Assembly (NCBI GenBank): GCA_935421135.1
Contig: OW285188.1
Span: forward strand, 16,407,233 to 16,471,232
DNA: 64,000 nucleotides
Direction: 5' to 3'
Source: Bugulina stolonifera
Lineage: Eukaryota > Bryozoa > Gymnolaemata > Cheilostomatida > Bugulidae
Below the pieces are notes generated by a model. That model was not told the origin of the DNA. It saw nothing but the letters and a program-made list of their open reading frames with translations, and made no database searches. Below, one piece after another: positions 14,108-26,400 of the stretch. Position 1 is the first letter of the stretch. Every line of letters begins with the position of its first letter. The position numbers and the translations under genes were made by a program.

Positions 14108-17100
14108 CTACAAGAAGCAATAACATCCAAATATTAGTTGCAGAAAAAGATACAGACCTTTATACCACAGCCTTGGTGTAGTGGGAGTTGTAGATCTTGT
14201 GGTAGCAGTTGTTTTCCTTGTAGTGGGAGTTGTAAATCTTGTGGTAGCAGTTGTTCTCCTTGTAGTGGGAGTTGTAACTCTTGTGGTAGCAGTTTTTTTT
14301 CTTGTAGTGGAAGTTGTAAACCTTGTGGTTCTAGTAGTTTTCTTTGTGGGAGTTGTAAATCTTGTGGTAGCAGTTGTTCTCCTTGTAGTGGGAGTTGTAA
14401 ATCTTGTGGTAGCAGTTGTTTTCCTTGTAGTGGGAGTCGTAAACCTTGTGGTTCTAGTAGTTTTCCTTGTGGGAGTTGTAAATCTTGTGGTAGCAGTTGT
14501 TCTCCTTGTAGTGGGAGTTGTAAATCTTGTGGTAGCAGTTGTTCTCCTTGTAGTGGGAGTTGTAAATCTTGTGGTAGCAGTTGTTCTCCTTGTAGTGGGA
14601 GTTGTAAATCTTGTGGTAGCAGTTGTTTTCCTTGTAGTGGGAGTTGTAAATCTTGTGGTAGCAGTTGTTCTCCTTGTAGTGGGAGTTGTAAATCTTGTGG
14701 TAGCAGTTGTTTTCCTTGTAGTGGGAGTTGTAAACCTTGTGGTTCTAGTAGTTTTCCTTGTGGGAGTTGTAAATCTTGTGGTAGCAGTTGTTCTCCTTGT
14801 AGTGGGAGTTGTAACTCTTGTGGTAGCAGTTGTTTTTCTTGTAGTGGAAGTTGTAAACCTTGTGGTTCTAGTAGTTTTCTTTGTGGGAGTTGTAAATCTT
14901 GTGGTAGCAGTTGTTCTCCTTGTAGTGGGAGTTGTAACTTTTGTGGTAGCAGTTGTTTTCCTTGTAGTGGGAGTTGTAAATCTTGTGGTAGCAGTTGTTC
15001 TCCTTGTAGTGGGAGTTGTAACTCTTGTGGTAGCAGTTGTTTTTCTTGTAGTGGAAGTTGTAAACCTTGTGGTTCTAGTAGTTTTCTTTGTGGGAGTTGT
15101 AAATCTTGTGGTAGCAGTTGTTTTTCTTGTAGTGGGAGTTGTAAACCTTGTGGTTCTAGTAGTTTTCCTTGTGGGAGTTGTAAATCTTGTGGTAGCAGTT
15201 GTTCTCCTTGTAGTAGGAGTTGTAAATCTTGTGGTAGCAGTTGTTCTCCTTGTAGTGGGAGTTGTAAATCTTGTGGTAGCAGTTGCTCTCCTTGTAGTGG
15301 GAGTTGTAAATCTTGTGGTAGCAGTTGTTCTCCTTGTAGTGGGAGTTGTAAATCTTGTGGTTCTAGTAGTTTTCCTTGTAGTGGGAGTTGTATACCTTGT
15401 GGTACCAGTTGTTCTTGTAGTAGGAGCAGCTTCTGGTACACTGGTGGAGGCAGTGGTTACTGCTATTCCTGGAATTTATGTTGAGTTATAGACACTAGTG
15501 CATAAGTATATACAAATAAAAGAGTTACATATAAGCCACTCAACGACTAGGGCTACATTATAGTATTACACTTAGGCGTTTGTACATGTCTACATGTACG
15601 AGTATGTGGATGAGTATCTGCATTACAAGACAAACAGGAATTATTATGTACATGTATATTATAAGATGCGTTACAACATCCTAATCAGAAAATGGTGAAA
15701 ATATTAAAAGTTGCAAACTACATAACTTTTGCATTTTTAATGTTGAAACTGTATATTTTTCTCATTACATAGCTTCTAACTGACTTCATTAACAAAAAAT
15801 ATGGTCGTATATTAAAAATGACAGTTCAAGCTCACATGTACATGCACTCAAAGATCCTTTATATTCCATTTCAGATTATATCAGGCTGGACTGAATAGTA
15901 CACTCCCCTATAAGAGATCTGGAAGTAGGTCTACTCATCAAACAATAAATAGATCCACCTACCGGATATATCAGAACATTGTCCATCTGTATTTATAATA
16001 ACATCATCAATAGCAATATCTCCTGTATTATCACCATAGTTAGCTCCAGATGTGTAAGCATTTATAACAACCTGCATCTGCTGTTCGTGACCAGCTGGAA
16101 GATTCAGGTTCATATCTGCCCTCAACCACTGGTCCCCTTGGCTACCTGCCAATATAGAAGAGAAGCCAGGAGTTATCTCCCACTCCCACATCATGTTGAG
16201 TACAAGACAACTCCCACATTTAGCCTACATGTAGTTGCGAGAATACCAGATGCAGAATAGTGTCATCTCATACAGCGTATAATAGGCGCATTCGGATATT
16301 GCACGTGCAAGCTTCATAAATAGCAATCTGCAGCAATAAAAATTTATTTTATTCAATAATATAACGCTATCTATAATGCTACGTTAGGGCATGACTGGTA
16401 ATAATATTTATTGTTAACAAGGGGAGTCCCCTTCAGATCAAGCATTAGTCATGCCTGAACGCTTTAGCTGGTGTTCGGTCCTATATGAACCAGTACAGTT
16501 TCCAAATACGCCTATTATATCTGATTTTCTAAAAAAGAATTTGACTTGAGAATAAATTTAACATAACTGTTGGGATTGCAATGCAGTTAACCCGTGAGAA
16601 TACTAATTACTTACCTGTACGCTCAAAGGTAGCCACCACTTCAGCCTGTGTATTATCATATACAAACACAGAGAGTTTACCAATATCTGCCCCATACATG
16701 TGATAATAAAACTGGACACAACCTCCAGAGTCTGAGCTAGATTTTGTGTAACTTGGTGACGATAGCTGAGCATGACTTCCATTTACTTTCATACTTGAGT
16801 CAATGTATGCAAAGTGACCTGAAACATAAGATGCAACTGAACTTTGATGATAAACAACACAATAATAATAAACATGGATAGAACATACATGTACATGTGG
16901 GTAAATGGAGGAGACTACCAAATTTTGTTCAAAACCTGTGGCATGAGAGGAATGACAAATCCATTCACCGGGATAATCATTTTAATAACGTGATGTCACT
17001 GAAATGCCAATTTTTTGTTGGAAAAAAGCCGGTTTATGAAAAATTGCAGTAACAAAGAATAACTAAAACAGTCTACATCTATAAATCGCACGTACAGAAA

Positions 17101-17702
17101 ACTAACATAAATTTGTAAAGAAAATGATAGACAAGGTACTCAATGTACACAATCAGCACCTACCTCCTAGGTCACCAGTATGGTCAACATCTGGCCCTGT
17201 ACCAGGTGTAGATGTTGCAGCATTAGCAAGACCCCAGTTGAATTGATCACCAAATAGAGTCTGAGTGAACATGCAGTACGTAAAGTCAGGTATAGGGTAT
17301 CCAAATGCATATCTGGTGAAGGTACAGTTGACTACCTGGGTTGATTCTAAAACACAAAGTCACAGCAGAGTAGAAATATAACTGTGTAGAACCATTGAAC
17401 ACATGACCAAGTTTGAAATAACTAGTTACTAATATCTCCGCTCATTTAAAAAGCAAATGTTCAAAAATTTGTCTGAAGCATCAATGGTGGTCTACAAGTA
17501 ACATCCTCACTTGCCTGTCATGAGGGATGAAACAAATCTCACCAGTTGTTTCAAACAATATTGCATAATACATACATGGTGCGTAAGAAAACTAAACTAC
17601 ATAAGCTGCTATGTACATATTATAGTAAAAACACTATTTACCTGAAATCCCACAGAAGGTGAGGAAAAGCAGAAGTATCTTGAAAAATTTGAGTTGATCC
17701 AT
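14108..17702 (-). CDS. MAM gene B: single-MAM protein with long Thr/Pro/Arg mucin-like stalk
   Basis: Exons: 17642-17702 (signal peptide MDQLKFFKILLLFLTFCGIS), 17164-17346, 16615-16818 and 15963-16145 (one complete MAM domain), then 14108-15468. All junctions are GT-AG and phase 1. MAM cysteines are visible in NCTFTR, TYCMFTQ, GGCVQFYYHM and GQCSDI, with GDIAIDD near the end. The last exon encodes about 435 residues built from 14- and 13-residue units such as TTPTTRRTTATTRF, a likely O-glycosylated rigid stalk. Reading through to TAG at 14108 gives 663 aa with a hydrophobic end (LYLFLQLIFGCYCFL) that might be a membrane or lipid-anchor signal. Alternatively a phase-1 donor at 14157 joins exons further 3'. 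The MAM exons are almost copies of exons 2-4 of gene A, indicating recent tandem duplication. Frame choice is fixed by phase and by the Thr-rich linkers of gene A. Confidence 0.72.
14165..15440. repeat. Coding minisatellite of 42- and 39-bp units
   Basis: About 30 tandem units fill the last clear exon of MAM gene B. The common 42-bp unit contains GTAAATCTTGTGGTAGCAG (plus strand); an interspersed 39-bp variant contains GTAAACCTTGTGGTTCTAG. Both lengths are multiples of three, so the frame is kept and four long frames are simultaneously open. The order of variants is quasi-regular, suggesting higher-order units copied in blocks. Confidence 0.95.
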
Positions 17703-17709
17703 GACTAAG

Positions 17710-18270
17710 CAGCTTCGAACTTGTACTAACTTGGGTATTTTTATCATATTACATATACTTTACCCTAGGGCAAGATATATGTAGTATAATAAAACTACTG
17801 TTGGTTATCTGCTACTTGGAAGATAACAAACTGCTTTACATGACTTGAGAGATTCTTGGACTAGAATGTTATCTCTAAACATTATTACTTAATAGAAATT
17901 CCCCTCTAACAATTTTTCCATGCAGAAAAGTGCAAAAAGCACACTACCCTAGCTATTGGTAACTGGAGTTATTCCATCTTGAAATAAAATAATACAATAG
18001 TGCACACTTTATGTTTTACCCTTCACACATTACCACCACGGACTTGTACTTGTAAAATTTACTGGAGCCCAGACTCTCTTTCCGTATCCACTACTGCTGC
18101 ACCTCGGCAGAGTTTGGTTCAGTTATCAAAAGAAATATTGTAATGGTACGCCAAATCGTATCTTACATCTGACACTCATTCTTGTGTGCACATAATTGTA
18201 TATATCTGCTTGTACTTCACTTCTATATTGTTGTATATAGTTACATGATTATATCTAAGTCTTTTAATGC
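17710..18270. other. 5' flank of MAM gene B
   Basis: Upstream sequence of MAM gene B. No clear TATA box, repeat or exon is recognised by eye. Confidence 0.4.
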
Positions 18271-18279
18271 CTTTTATAC

Positions 18280-18790
18280 CCATGTACAGAGGCCCGACCT
18301 CTCAGAATCCATTGATATTCATTTTGTACATGAATTGGACCATTATAAGCAACTTTTGTAGAACCCGACCCATTTTGGGTCGGCCATCGGGCTTCCGGCG
18401 GCCATCTTGTTGCGCAACTTCCGGACGACCACACGTCGTCTTTTCCCGACACTACGTCGGCCGGAAGTCCTTATACTATATAAAGGGCATTGTTTTACTG
18501 TTCATTGTCTCAGTCTTCACTTGGCTTTCAATAAAGACACATCTATACTTGATACAGAGACTTTCACTTCCTTTTGTGAGGTCATTCGCTTAGCGAACCG
18601 CCTACTAGGTCGGATCACTCTCTTTCACAGTATAGTCTGAAGGTCAGACTTGGGACCAGATGGGTCGTCTCTGGTAGTTATTGGGCTACTGAGACCGCTC
18701 GATCTTTCATGTAATGCGAAGTCCTATTACCACTCATAGGCACTTCATTTCTGGGTCGATAGTCGTCCAAGGACGACTGCACCAAATCAC
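18280..18790 (+). mobile_element. Putative solo LTR of a retrotransposon
   Basis: A GC-richer block in AT-rich surroundings contains, in the order expected of an LTR, hairpin-rich U3 sequence (CCCGACCCATTTTGGGTCGG), a TATA box (ACTATATAAAGGG near 18475), an AATAAA about 50 bp further on (near 18530), then a U5-like stretch with a GTCGTCCAAGGACGAC palindrome near 18764. No gag or pol frames flank it. I could not find a convincing target-site duplication, so the boundaries are approximate. Confidence 0.4.
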
Positions 18791-18799
18791 AGAAACCAT

Positions 18800-20470
18800 C
18801 ACAATATCAATAATAATCCCCCTACTATTCTCATTTGATGATTTCAAACAAATGGTGAAATATTCACACAAAATAAAAGGAGAATATCCAAAGGAAATAT
18901 TTAAAAATTTACCTTCAACTAGAGTCAAAGTAATGTTATGAATTCAAATACGTAGCAACCGATATGTAGATATGAAATCTAATGTAGTAAAAATTGTAAG
19001 TCACAGTGTTGTTGTTTAATAAAACAATATGTATTCATGTTTATACTATAAAGGCTACATAGTGACTATACATTACAAGATTTACAGAAATGCTATTTAC
19101 AAAAATATTGATGACAGCTGTAACAGCCATACATTGAAGTAGATGCCATATTACAAGTTCAACATCGAGATACAAATTCACTTTCTTTTAAGAAATGCCA
19201 GCAACAAAAAATAAATCAAAAACAGAAAATTCCAAGGAATAGTCAGTAGGAGAGGGTTGCATCATGCTTGAAAAGGGCAATTCGCTCAAACCCAAAAATG
19301 TTATAGCATTGTATACATAGGAATACAGTATTTTATACACATGTCTGATTCTGAGTAAACAACAAGTAAGATGTTATATGACATAGTTATATGATATAGT
19401 AACAACTGCTTTGCGCTTCATGGTAGAAGTGAATGTCTAGAACAGATCTGAGAAAACATTCCTCAGCATGGATTTATTATGGAAGAAGGGACCCCTTCTG
19501 TGTTTTCAAGGGAGTTACACCCTAAACAACAATTTCCACCTAATATTAACTTTCAAAAATAAGTCTGGGGATGGAGGATTATGCACAGCTGATTTGGTGA
19601 TGCTTATTACTGATAGGAAATAGTGTTAATAAAACACTAATTGAAGATTACTTTATTGATGGGTTAAATAAGCTTTTATGTTAGAAAGATTTTTATCTGT
19701 ACAGGGCTTTAGTGAAAGGTTTTAGTGAAGATCAAGTAACATCCTGCAAAAATACAGAGTTATCCTTGTATTATATTTTGGCATTTTACCTGCACCACTG
19801 TATTTTACCTGCACCACTGTATTTTCAGCAAAAGAACAAACTCGGAGCAGCCATCTAATTACATAAATTGCTGAAATGATCAAATCTTTGCTAGGAGAGA
19901 GAATGTTAGATAGAAAATGACTGATATGGTTGAGACTGACAAGTTTTATGGAGTAACAGGATATTTGATTAGCTAAAGTTCCAGGTATAATTATGCATCA
20001 CTCCCCAGAAGAGAAAAGAGGGGACAACTTCTTATTTCAGTCATTTGACAGGGAGGAGTATTAACATCTACTGTTCATTGTTTAGTACTCCATATATAGC
20101 AAAGATAACGTCAAAATATGGATGTCCGGAAATGAATATTCCTTAGTAGTCTGGGTTCCAAGCCCCCAATATAAACTGGCAAGTATTTTGGTAGTTTACT
20201 GTAGAATGAGGCCAAAACATTTAGTACTTCCTCTGGAAGGTTTAAACCCCAGGCTAACTAATTCCTCAGAACAACATAGAATTGCGGCCTAAACACTGTT
20301 CCATATTATGTAAACAGTGTTTGAGAATGAGTGACTAAAGAATGTATAAAACAGGTAGTTTGAATGAAAGAGTAGTGTTAGCTGTGACGTCCATAATGGA
20401 CTTGTGGCATGTTATGCCACTCACCTGTACTAGCATGTCACAACCTGTCACTATGATAGACTATATTAGA
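18800..20470. other. 3' flank of MRG15 without recognised genes
   Basis: AT-rich sequence downstream of the MRG15 stop. It holds a tandem duplication of a 22-bp word (TTTTACCTGCACCACTGTA, about 19788-19830). A minus-strand AATAAA near 19650 could end the MRG15 transcript. No exon is seen. Confidence 0.45.
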
Positions 20471-20471
20471 G

Positions 20472-23400
20472 TCACAACAAAGCTTTCCGGTGGTAGTCAG
20501 CAGGTGCACTATAGTAATGTGCTGGTGTGAACAGGTGCACAGCGTTTTTAGACATCCATCTAAAACGGTAACGGATTGAACAAAATGTAAGAGCAACACC
20601 GAATATTACAACATAACCCAAATGTCGGAACGTCAGAACGTAGAAAAAATAGATAAATATTGCGCTATAAATACTAGTCAAATGCCCAATGTATAATGTA
20701 TACCATGCTACTAAGTGTAAATCACCACCTAGGTCAGGTTAAATTTGCAACATACTAAGATGATCAATAAACACTAGGCTAAGTTCACACTGGGCTACCC
20801 TGGCACATCACTGAGGAGTGTTTTCATCATAAGCATCAGTAACTAGTTCAGCATTTACGATAACATGTTGTATCATTACACAGATTATGCAGGAGCACCC
20901 ACGAACCTGAGAAAGTCCTGCACATGTGTGATGAGCACGCTCATAGATTTGTCGTCCATTGCAGTGTACGCTAGCATATTCCCAATTTTAACTAAAACAA
21001 TTTACATGACTTGTATAAATGTTATACTATGCTAATGCTTATACTACACTATAGTTATACTTACAAAATGTACATAGTAAACCTATGCAAAGAGGGTAAT
21101 AGAACTAAATCATAATATACTCTACACCAGGAGCAATATCACAACCTACAGTGGGTGGACAATGTACGACTAGTACAATTCAGTTATTCGGATAACGTAA
21201 TGTAAGGTGTAATCCTCACCAAATAGTCTCAACAAATGCACTGATCCATATATATCGGTCAACTGCATGTCTTTATGATCCCGCACCAACTGAAACACAA
21301 TAACAATGAAGATAAACATTGTATATTCTAGGAGTTATCTTGTCATTAAGTTAATAAAATGAGGGCAAATAACTCCATGGTTAACTAACACTACAATAGT
21401 TCTATTACACCATATACGTACATGTAGAACAAGTCATCCTTTTTAGATGGAAAACTATTCTGCAAAATCTGACTGGCTATCATGTATACAATTTCTAAAT
21501 AATATTTGGGATAAAAAGGTGAAACTATTAAAGATGCTTCTTACGATGTACCATGGTTTATGACATAATCAGCACCAATTGTATTACTAATTTACATGCA
21601 TGTATCCAAGTTGTCTCGCTTACCTCTCCATATTGAGTTCTCTCAAACTTGTATAGTAGTTGTGTACCGAGCATTGCATTGAAATAGTCGCGTATACCTT
21701 TGGTGATCTCCAACACAGTGTCCCTACAGGATATTCAACTCTATTCTAGATTTCAACAGCCTATTGGAAGAACTGGGGAGTCTGTGATACATATTCGCGC
21801 AAACAGCATTGAAGTCTTCAGTTTGCAAATAGTTAGGGTAAATTCACTCATCAGGTACAATTACAGTGTTGCGGCTGATGCTACAATAAGTACCTGCTAT
21901 CCTTATCCTTGGACACCTTAGCCTCATAGTAGTCATTAAGTATATCATCAATGTTTTTCTCTGCGGGTAACTGGAACAGCATCTTTTGTTTATTGACAAA
22001 GTCCCAGTCATCCACAAGTACTGGTTTGAGGGTTTCTGGTAGCTTTATGTTAACCTCTACTTTGGGAATTACTGGTTCTTCCTAGAAAAGCCCATATACA
22101 AATTACTTCACAACCACAATGGCTCCAATAACAGTTCTTTACGATCAAAGTTGGCACCAGTTACTCCCTCACAAACATATGTTTATTGCAGAGTTGTCTT
22201 CCCTTGCTCTACGAATTTGTTAATCAGACAATTCCAAAAGTCTGGCATCCAGGATACTTTTCCTAAATTTTTAACTGACCAGAATAGAGCAAGTATTCAG
22301 TGCAGGGGGGTAACTTTCTTGAAAAAGTTGAGGCGGCCAAAATTGGACTGGCTAACAGTAGCGGTGTGGGGAGGGTGTGTGCGGGATGGGGGAAGGAGGG
22401 TGGGGCACCTCCCACAAGAAAACTTTTGAAAATTCACACAAAACCAGCCATTTTGATGCATATTTGAGCTATACGTGATGGTACAAAAGTACAAAATGTT
22501 GCATAGTAATCTGCCAATAGTAAACTTCAAATTAGTATACTGCAAAATAGTGCTTCTCTGTTTGGCTTGGCCATGACGTACCATTGTAGTCCTTTACATC
22601 ATTACATGACTTAGGCCTAAAAATGTACACACATTAATAAGACGGGAAATAGTGCAAATTTAGTTGATGGATGGAGAGTGGTATTCTAGGGTTTCCAAAC
22701 TCTGAAGAACAGTGTTAGAAGTGGAACAAATGAGGTGGGTGGGCACACTGTGCATGCAATCTTATGGCATCCCTGTAGTTGAATACAGAATTACACATGC
22801 AGTGTCATTGTATAGCTAACAAATTGAGTGAATTACTAAAATGAAAAAAATTGTCCCTCAGTGGGATTCGAACTCGTGTCTCTATGTATGAAGACCAAGC
22901 ACTCTACCAATTACGCTATCAAATCAGCAGTGGCTTCACGCAAAAATTAGCCATTAATGTAATGATACACATAGTAGCATCATTTTCATTAGAGTATGTT
23001 TATATCATGTGGGGCACGGTAACTATGCCTTCCGATATTAGCTTAATTTTTTCTTCTTTTAACAAAAAGTTCAGGCGGCTAGGGCCGCCTGAGCCGCCTA
23101 GATAGTTACGGCCATGCCAGTGTGAACACCAAAATCTATGAATCAAGCCAATTAGCACAAAGCCTTCTAACATTTGGGTGTTAAACAACTTTATTCAAAT
23201 ATGTACATGTAATGTATAAATCATAAATGCTAGCGGTAGATGGTAGCATGCGAGAGTACCAACTTACTGTTTCAACTGGAGCGGGTTCAACCTTTGCCTT
23301 CTTTCTACGCGAGCCCTCAGTTAGTGTGTCATTGGCTACAAACATAAGCATCTAGAGATAGTATGCTACAATTTGGGATATGAATGATATTCACAGAAAT

Positions 23401-26400
23401 AGTGATTTAGACAGACCTTCACATCACCAACAACACCACGTAAAGTAAATAAATATACCAACTCATAACTGATTCCCTGGCAGTCAAAACGCCTATGAAG
23501 GGTAGTCGGATGTACTTACTCATCTTGTGTTTGGAACTTGGTCTATCTATGGAAGGTGTGGATGACCTAGAAGCCGAGTCTTTGTCTGCTGCCGCAGCTT
23601 TAGTGGTGGAAGTAGACACTTTAGGCTCAGCAGGTACTGGAGGAGTAGCAACCTTAGGCGTACCCTTGATACCCTTTCTTTTAGCACCAGGTGTACCACT
23701 GGATTGCTCTTACAATCAATAATTTCATGGATATAATACTCCAAGGAGAAAAGGTTTACAATAGTGCACGGTACAGAAGGAGCCGGGATCTGATAGTCTA
23801 GTTATTATACTGGTGACAATTAGTGAACATGATAATTTCTATCATACTCTAAATGAGTATTGAAAGACACTATCAAGCTTTGGTATTCCCAAGTAGCAGC
23901 TGGTGATGACATCATTGGGATGCTTTTCACTAAATTAGCTTTATGTTCAAATAGCTTGGTTGCATGCTTCTAATTTTAACTAGAGTAGAAAGATTACTCT
24001 TGTCTTCTAATTGAATATGGAACGTCCCATTAAGACATTAGTGCAAAACTTGAACAAAAATATAACAAGTACCAAAATGTTATAACCAATTCTTTTAGTC
24101 TTACGATTTAGCACAGCTAGTGATACAAACTTTCTGCTATGAAGAATGAGATATGCAGCACCCTTCTACAGTTCAAGTTACATTTTGTACAGTGTATATA
24201 CTCACTCTTTCCAGATAGCTTGAGCTTTAACTCCCTTTGTTTCTGTAAGCCTGACTCATTATGTTTCAGCATTCGCTCCTCGCCAATCCACTCATCCCAA
24301 CTGTTACATTGAATAAAAAGGCACAATGTAGCAATGGTAGTCATGAGTGTTAGCACCCTCACCAAACGGATATACCAAAAGTGCTAGTCCAGCATAACTA
24401 TGACTAAATAGTGACCATTTTACGAAAGATGGTTATGCTTATGAGATTTCATCATGTGCTACATGTCTGATCCTAAAACCTGTGAAAAGTAAATAATATA
24501 TTATGTGGCCTAAATTAGCCTAGCATGAATCTTGCATGAGCCAACATTGATATGTTGAAAGAGTTACATGTATTCATCTGAGTCAATTTACCTTTTGTTC
24601 CAACCTTGATAGTGAACATGGTAAAGTACTTCTTTCTCCTTTGCAATGTGAGTAATCTACAGATATATGACTGATAGCCTAATTTTATCATTTACATTTT
24701 CAAATGCAGAAAACCCAGTTGTATTGAAAAGACAGTTATAAAAGTACAAAAATTATCCAACTTAGCATATGATTACAATCATTGAACAGCACATCATTCT
24801 ACTGTTTACTACCAAGTTTTGTAACTACACCAATTACCTACCTTGGCTTCATACAGAGCAGGCCCATGGTAGCACAGCACCTTCTCACCTACAAGAAGAC
24901 ACCACGGTTTGACTAGAGCATTTCTATATGAAAAATTTTCAATCAAGACCCCAACGAAGCTTTTAGCTCCCATTCAGCCCTATGCCTTAAACTAGGACAT
25001 GTAATTGGATTAGGACTGTCTAGTATTTTCTAGTCTAGTTTCCTTTGATACTCAGGACTGGGAGCAATACCCGGTCAGTAGGCATGATTATATAAGCCTG
25101 AACATTGACCAGACTATGTCGATACGGTTGTATAGTTATTAATGTATACAGCCCTACTTTCATAGTAGTTGCATGGCAGTATAATCACAGGTAGTTGTAC
25201 CTTGTACATCTCTCTGGTTCAGGATATACTATATATACCATTTATGCATAAAAACCCAGGTATAGCTTATTGGTCACAAAAAGTAGGCTTAGAGTAACCT
25301 TCATGTGGCCATCAACCACGGCCATCTACTTACTGAGCTGATCATCACAGTATAGGCCTAATAACAATAAGAACATCAATATACCACTACAGTTTCCTCC
25401 CTAAAACGGTCAGAGAGTTTAAATCAAAAGGCCGATCAATTCCGTTGACACATGCAAGCAGACAAACTCATCAATGTTGACTACTCTGCTCACCAAACCT
25501 AGTCACCTAGTGTCTGAGCTTACGTGGTGATCTTTGTCAGACTAGACTACCTAGGAGTGCAGAGGGGAGTCGGATGAGAAGGGGTGTGTACCTTCAAAGA
25601 GGGGAGTTGTACTGTGTTTGGCAATACAAGAATTGAATCAATAGTTATAGATAGTAAAGAAGTATAAGTATTACAGTATTTAACTTATGCATCTTCCATG
25701 ATTCAGTATTCAACAGAATTTTATTTTTTTACATTTGTTGCATAGTAGGCCTACAGAACTACTTTAACTGTTCTATGACGTTAGTGTTATATGCAGAGAT
25801 GCCAGACTTGAGTTAAAGACTCTCATTCGAGTTAATTCAAGCAACATTTCGTGGCTTATTAGGCCTCGTGACTTTAATATAGGCCTACAGCTATCAAAAA
25901 CTTGTAACTTGAATAATAATTTTAAATTTAATTATGTTCTAGTGAAATATTCAATAACTTGAGTTATCATTGGGCAGCTGTAAATTGCAATGAATAGAAA
26001 TAACCACAATTATAACACATTTTACACTAAAACAGTGACATTTTGCTTCGAAATTTGAACTTCTGGCACCACTTCCTAACAATACTTCACCAGAAGCTAA
26101 ATAATAATAAGGGTCTGTCCATAAATAAATGAAATTTGTGATAAATTTTCAAAATGAGATTTTCACATATTTTCTTCTAAAATCTGTTAGAGAACATCTG
26201 AAATTGTATAGTTCCACAATTTATCAACACATACCACAATGTATTGATGGGGAAAATTACTGTCGGATGCACAACAATGTGGACGCCATTTCGAGCTCAA
26301 AATTTGAGAAAGGTTGAAACGCGTATAGAATCACAAGGAGTTGTTTGAACAACCAAAATTCATATTAGCTGGTTCCTTGTGGTGCATATTTCTTATAACA

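Noticed and set aside
14134..15441. 435-codon Leu/Gln/Pro minus-strand frame
   Set aside because: Wrong frame relative to the phase-1 splice acceptor at 15468 that continues from the MAM domain; the Thr/Pro frame fits phase and gene A linkers.
14138..15484. 448-codon Cys/Ser/Gly-rich plus-strand frame resembling keratin-associated or metallothionein proteins
   Set aside because: Antisense shadow of the MAM gene B stalk; open only because the repeat units are multiples of three without stops.
18267..18593. Plus-strand open frames over the GC island
   Set aside because: Coincide with the putative LTR; GC-rich U3/R sequence, not protein coding.
22850..22940. Possible tRNA gene
   Set aside because: A good B box but no pairing acceptor stem and no sensible anticodon arm; better explained as a SINE head.
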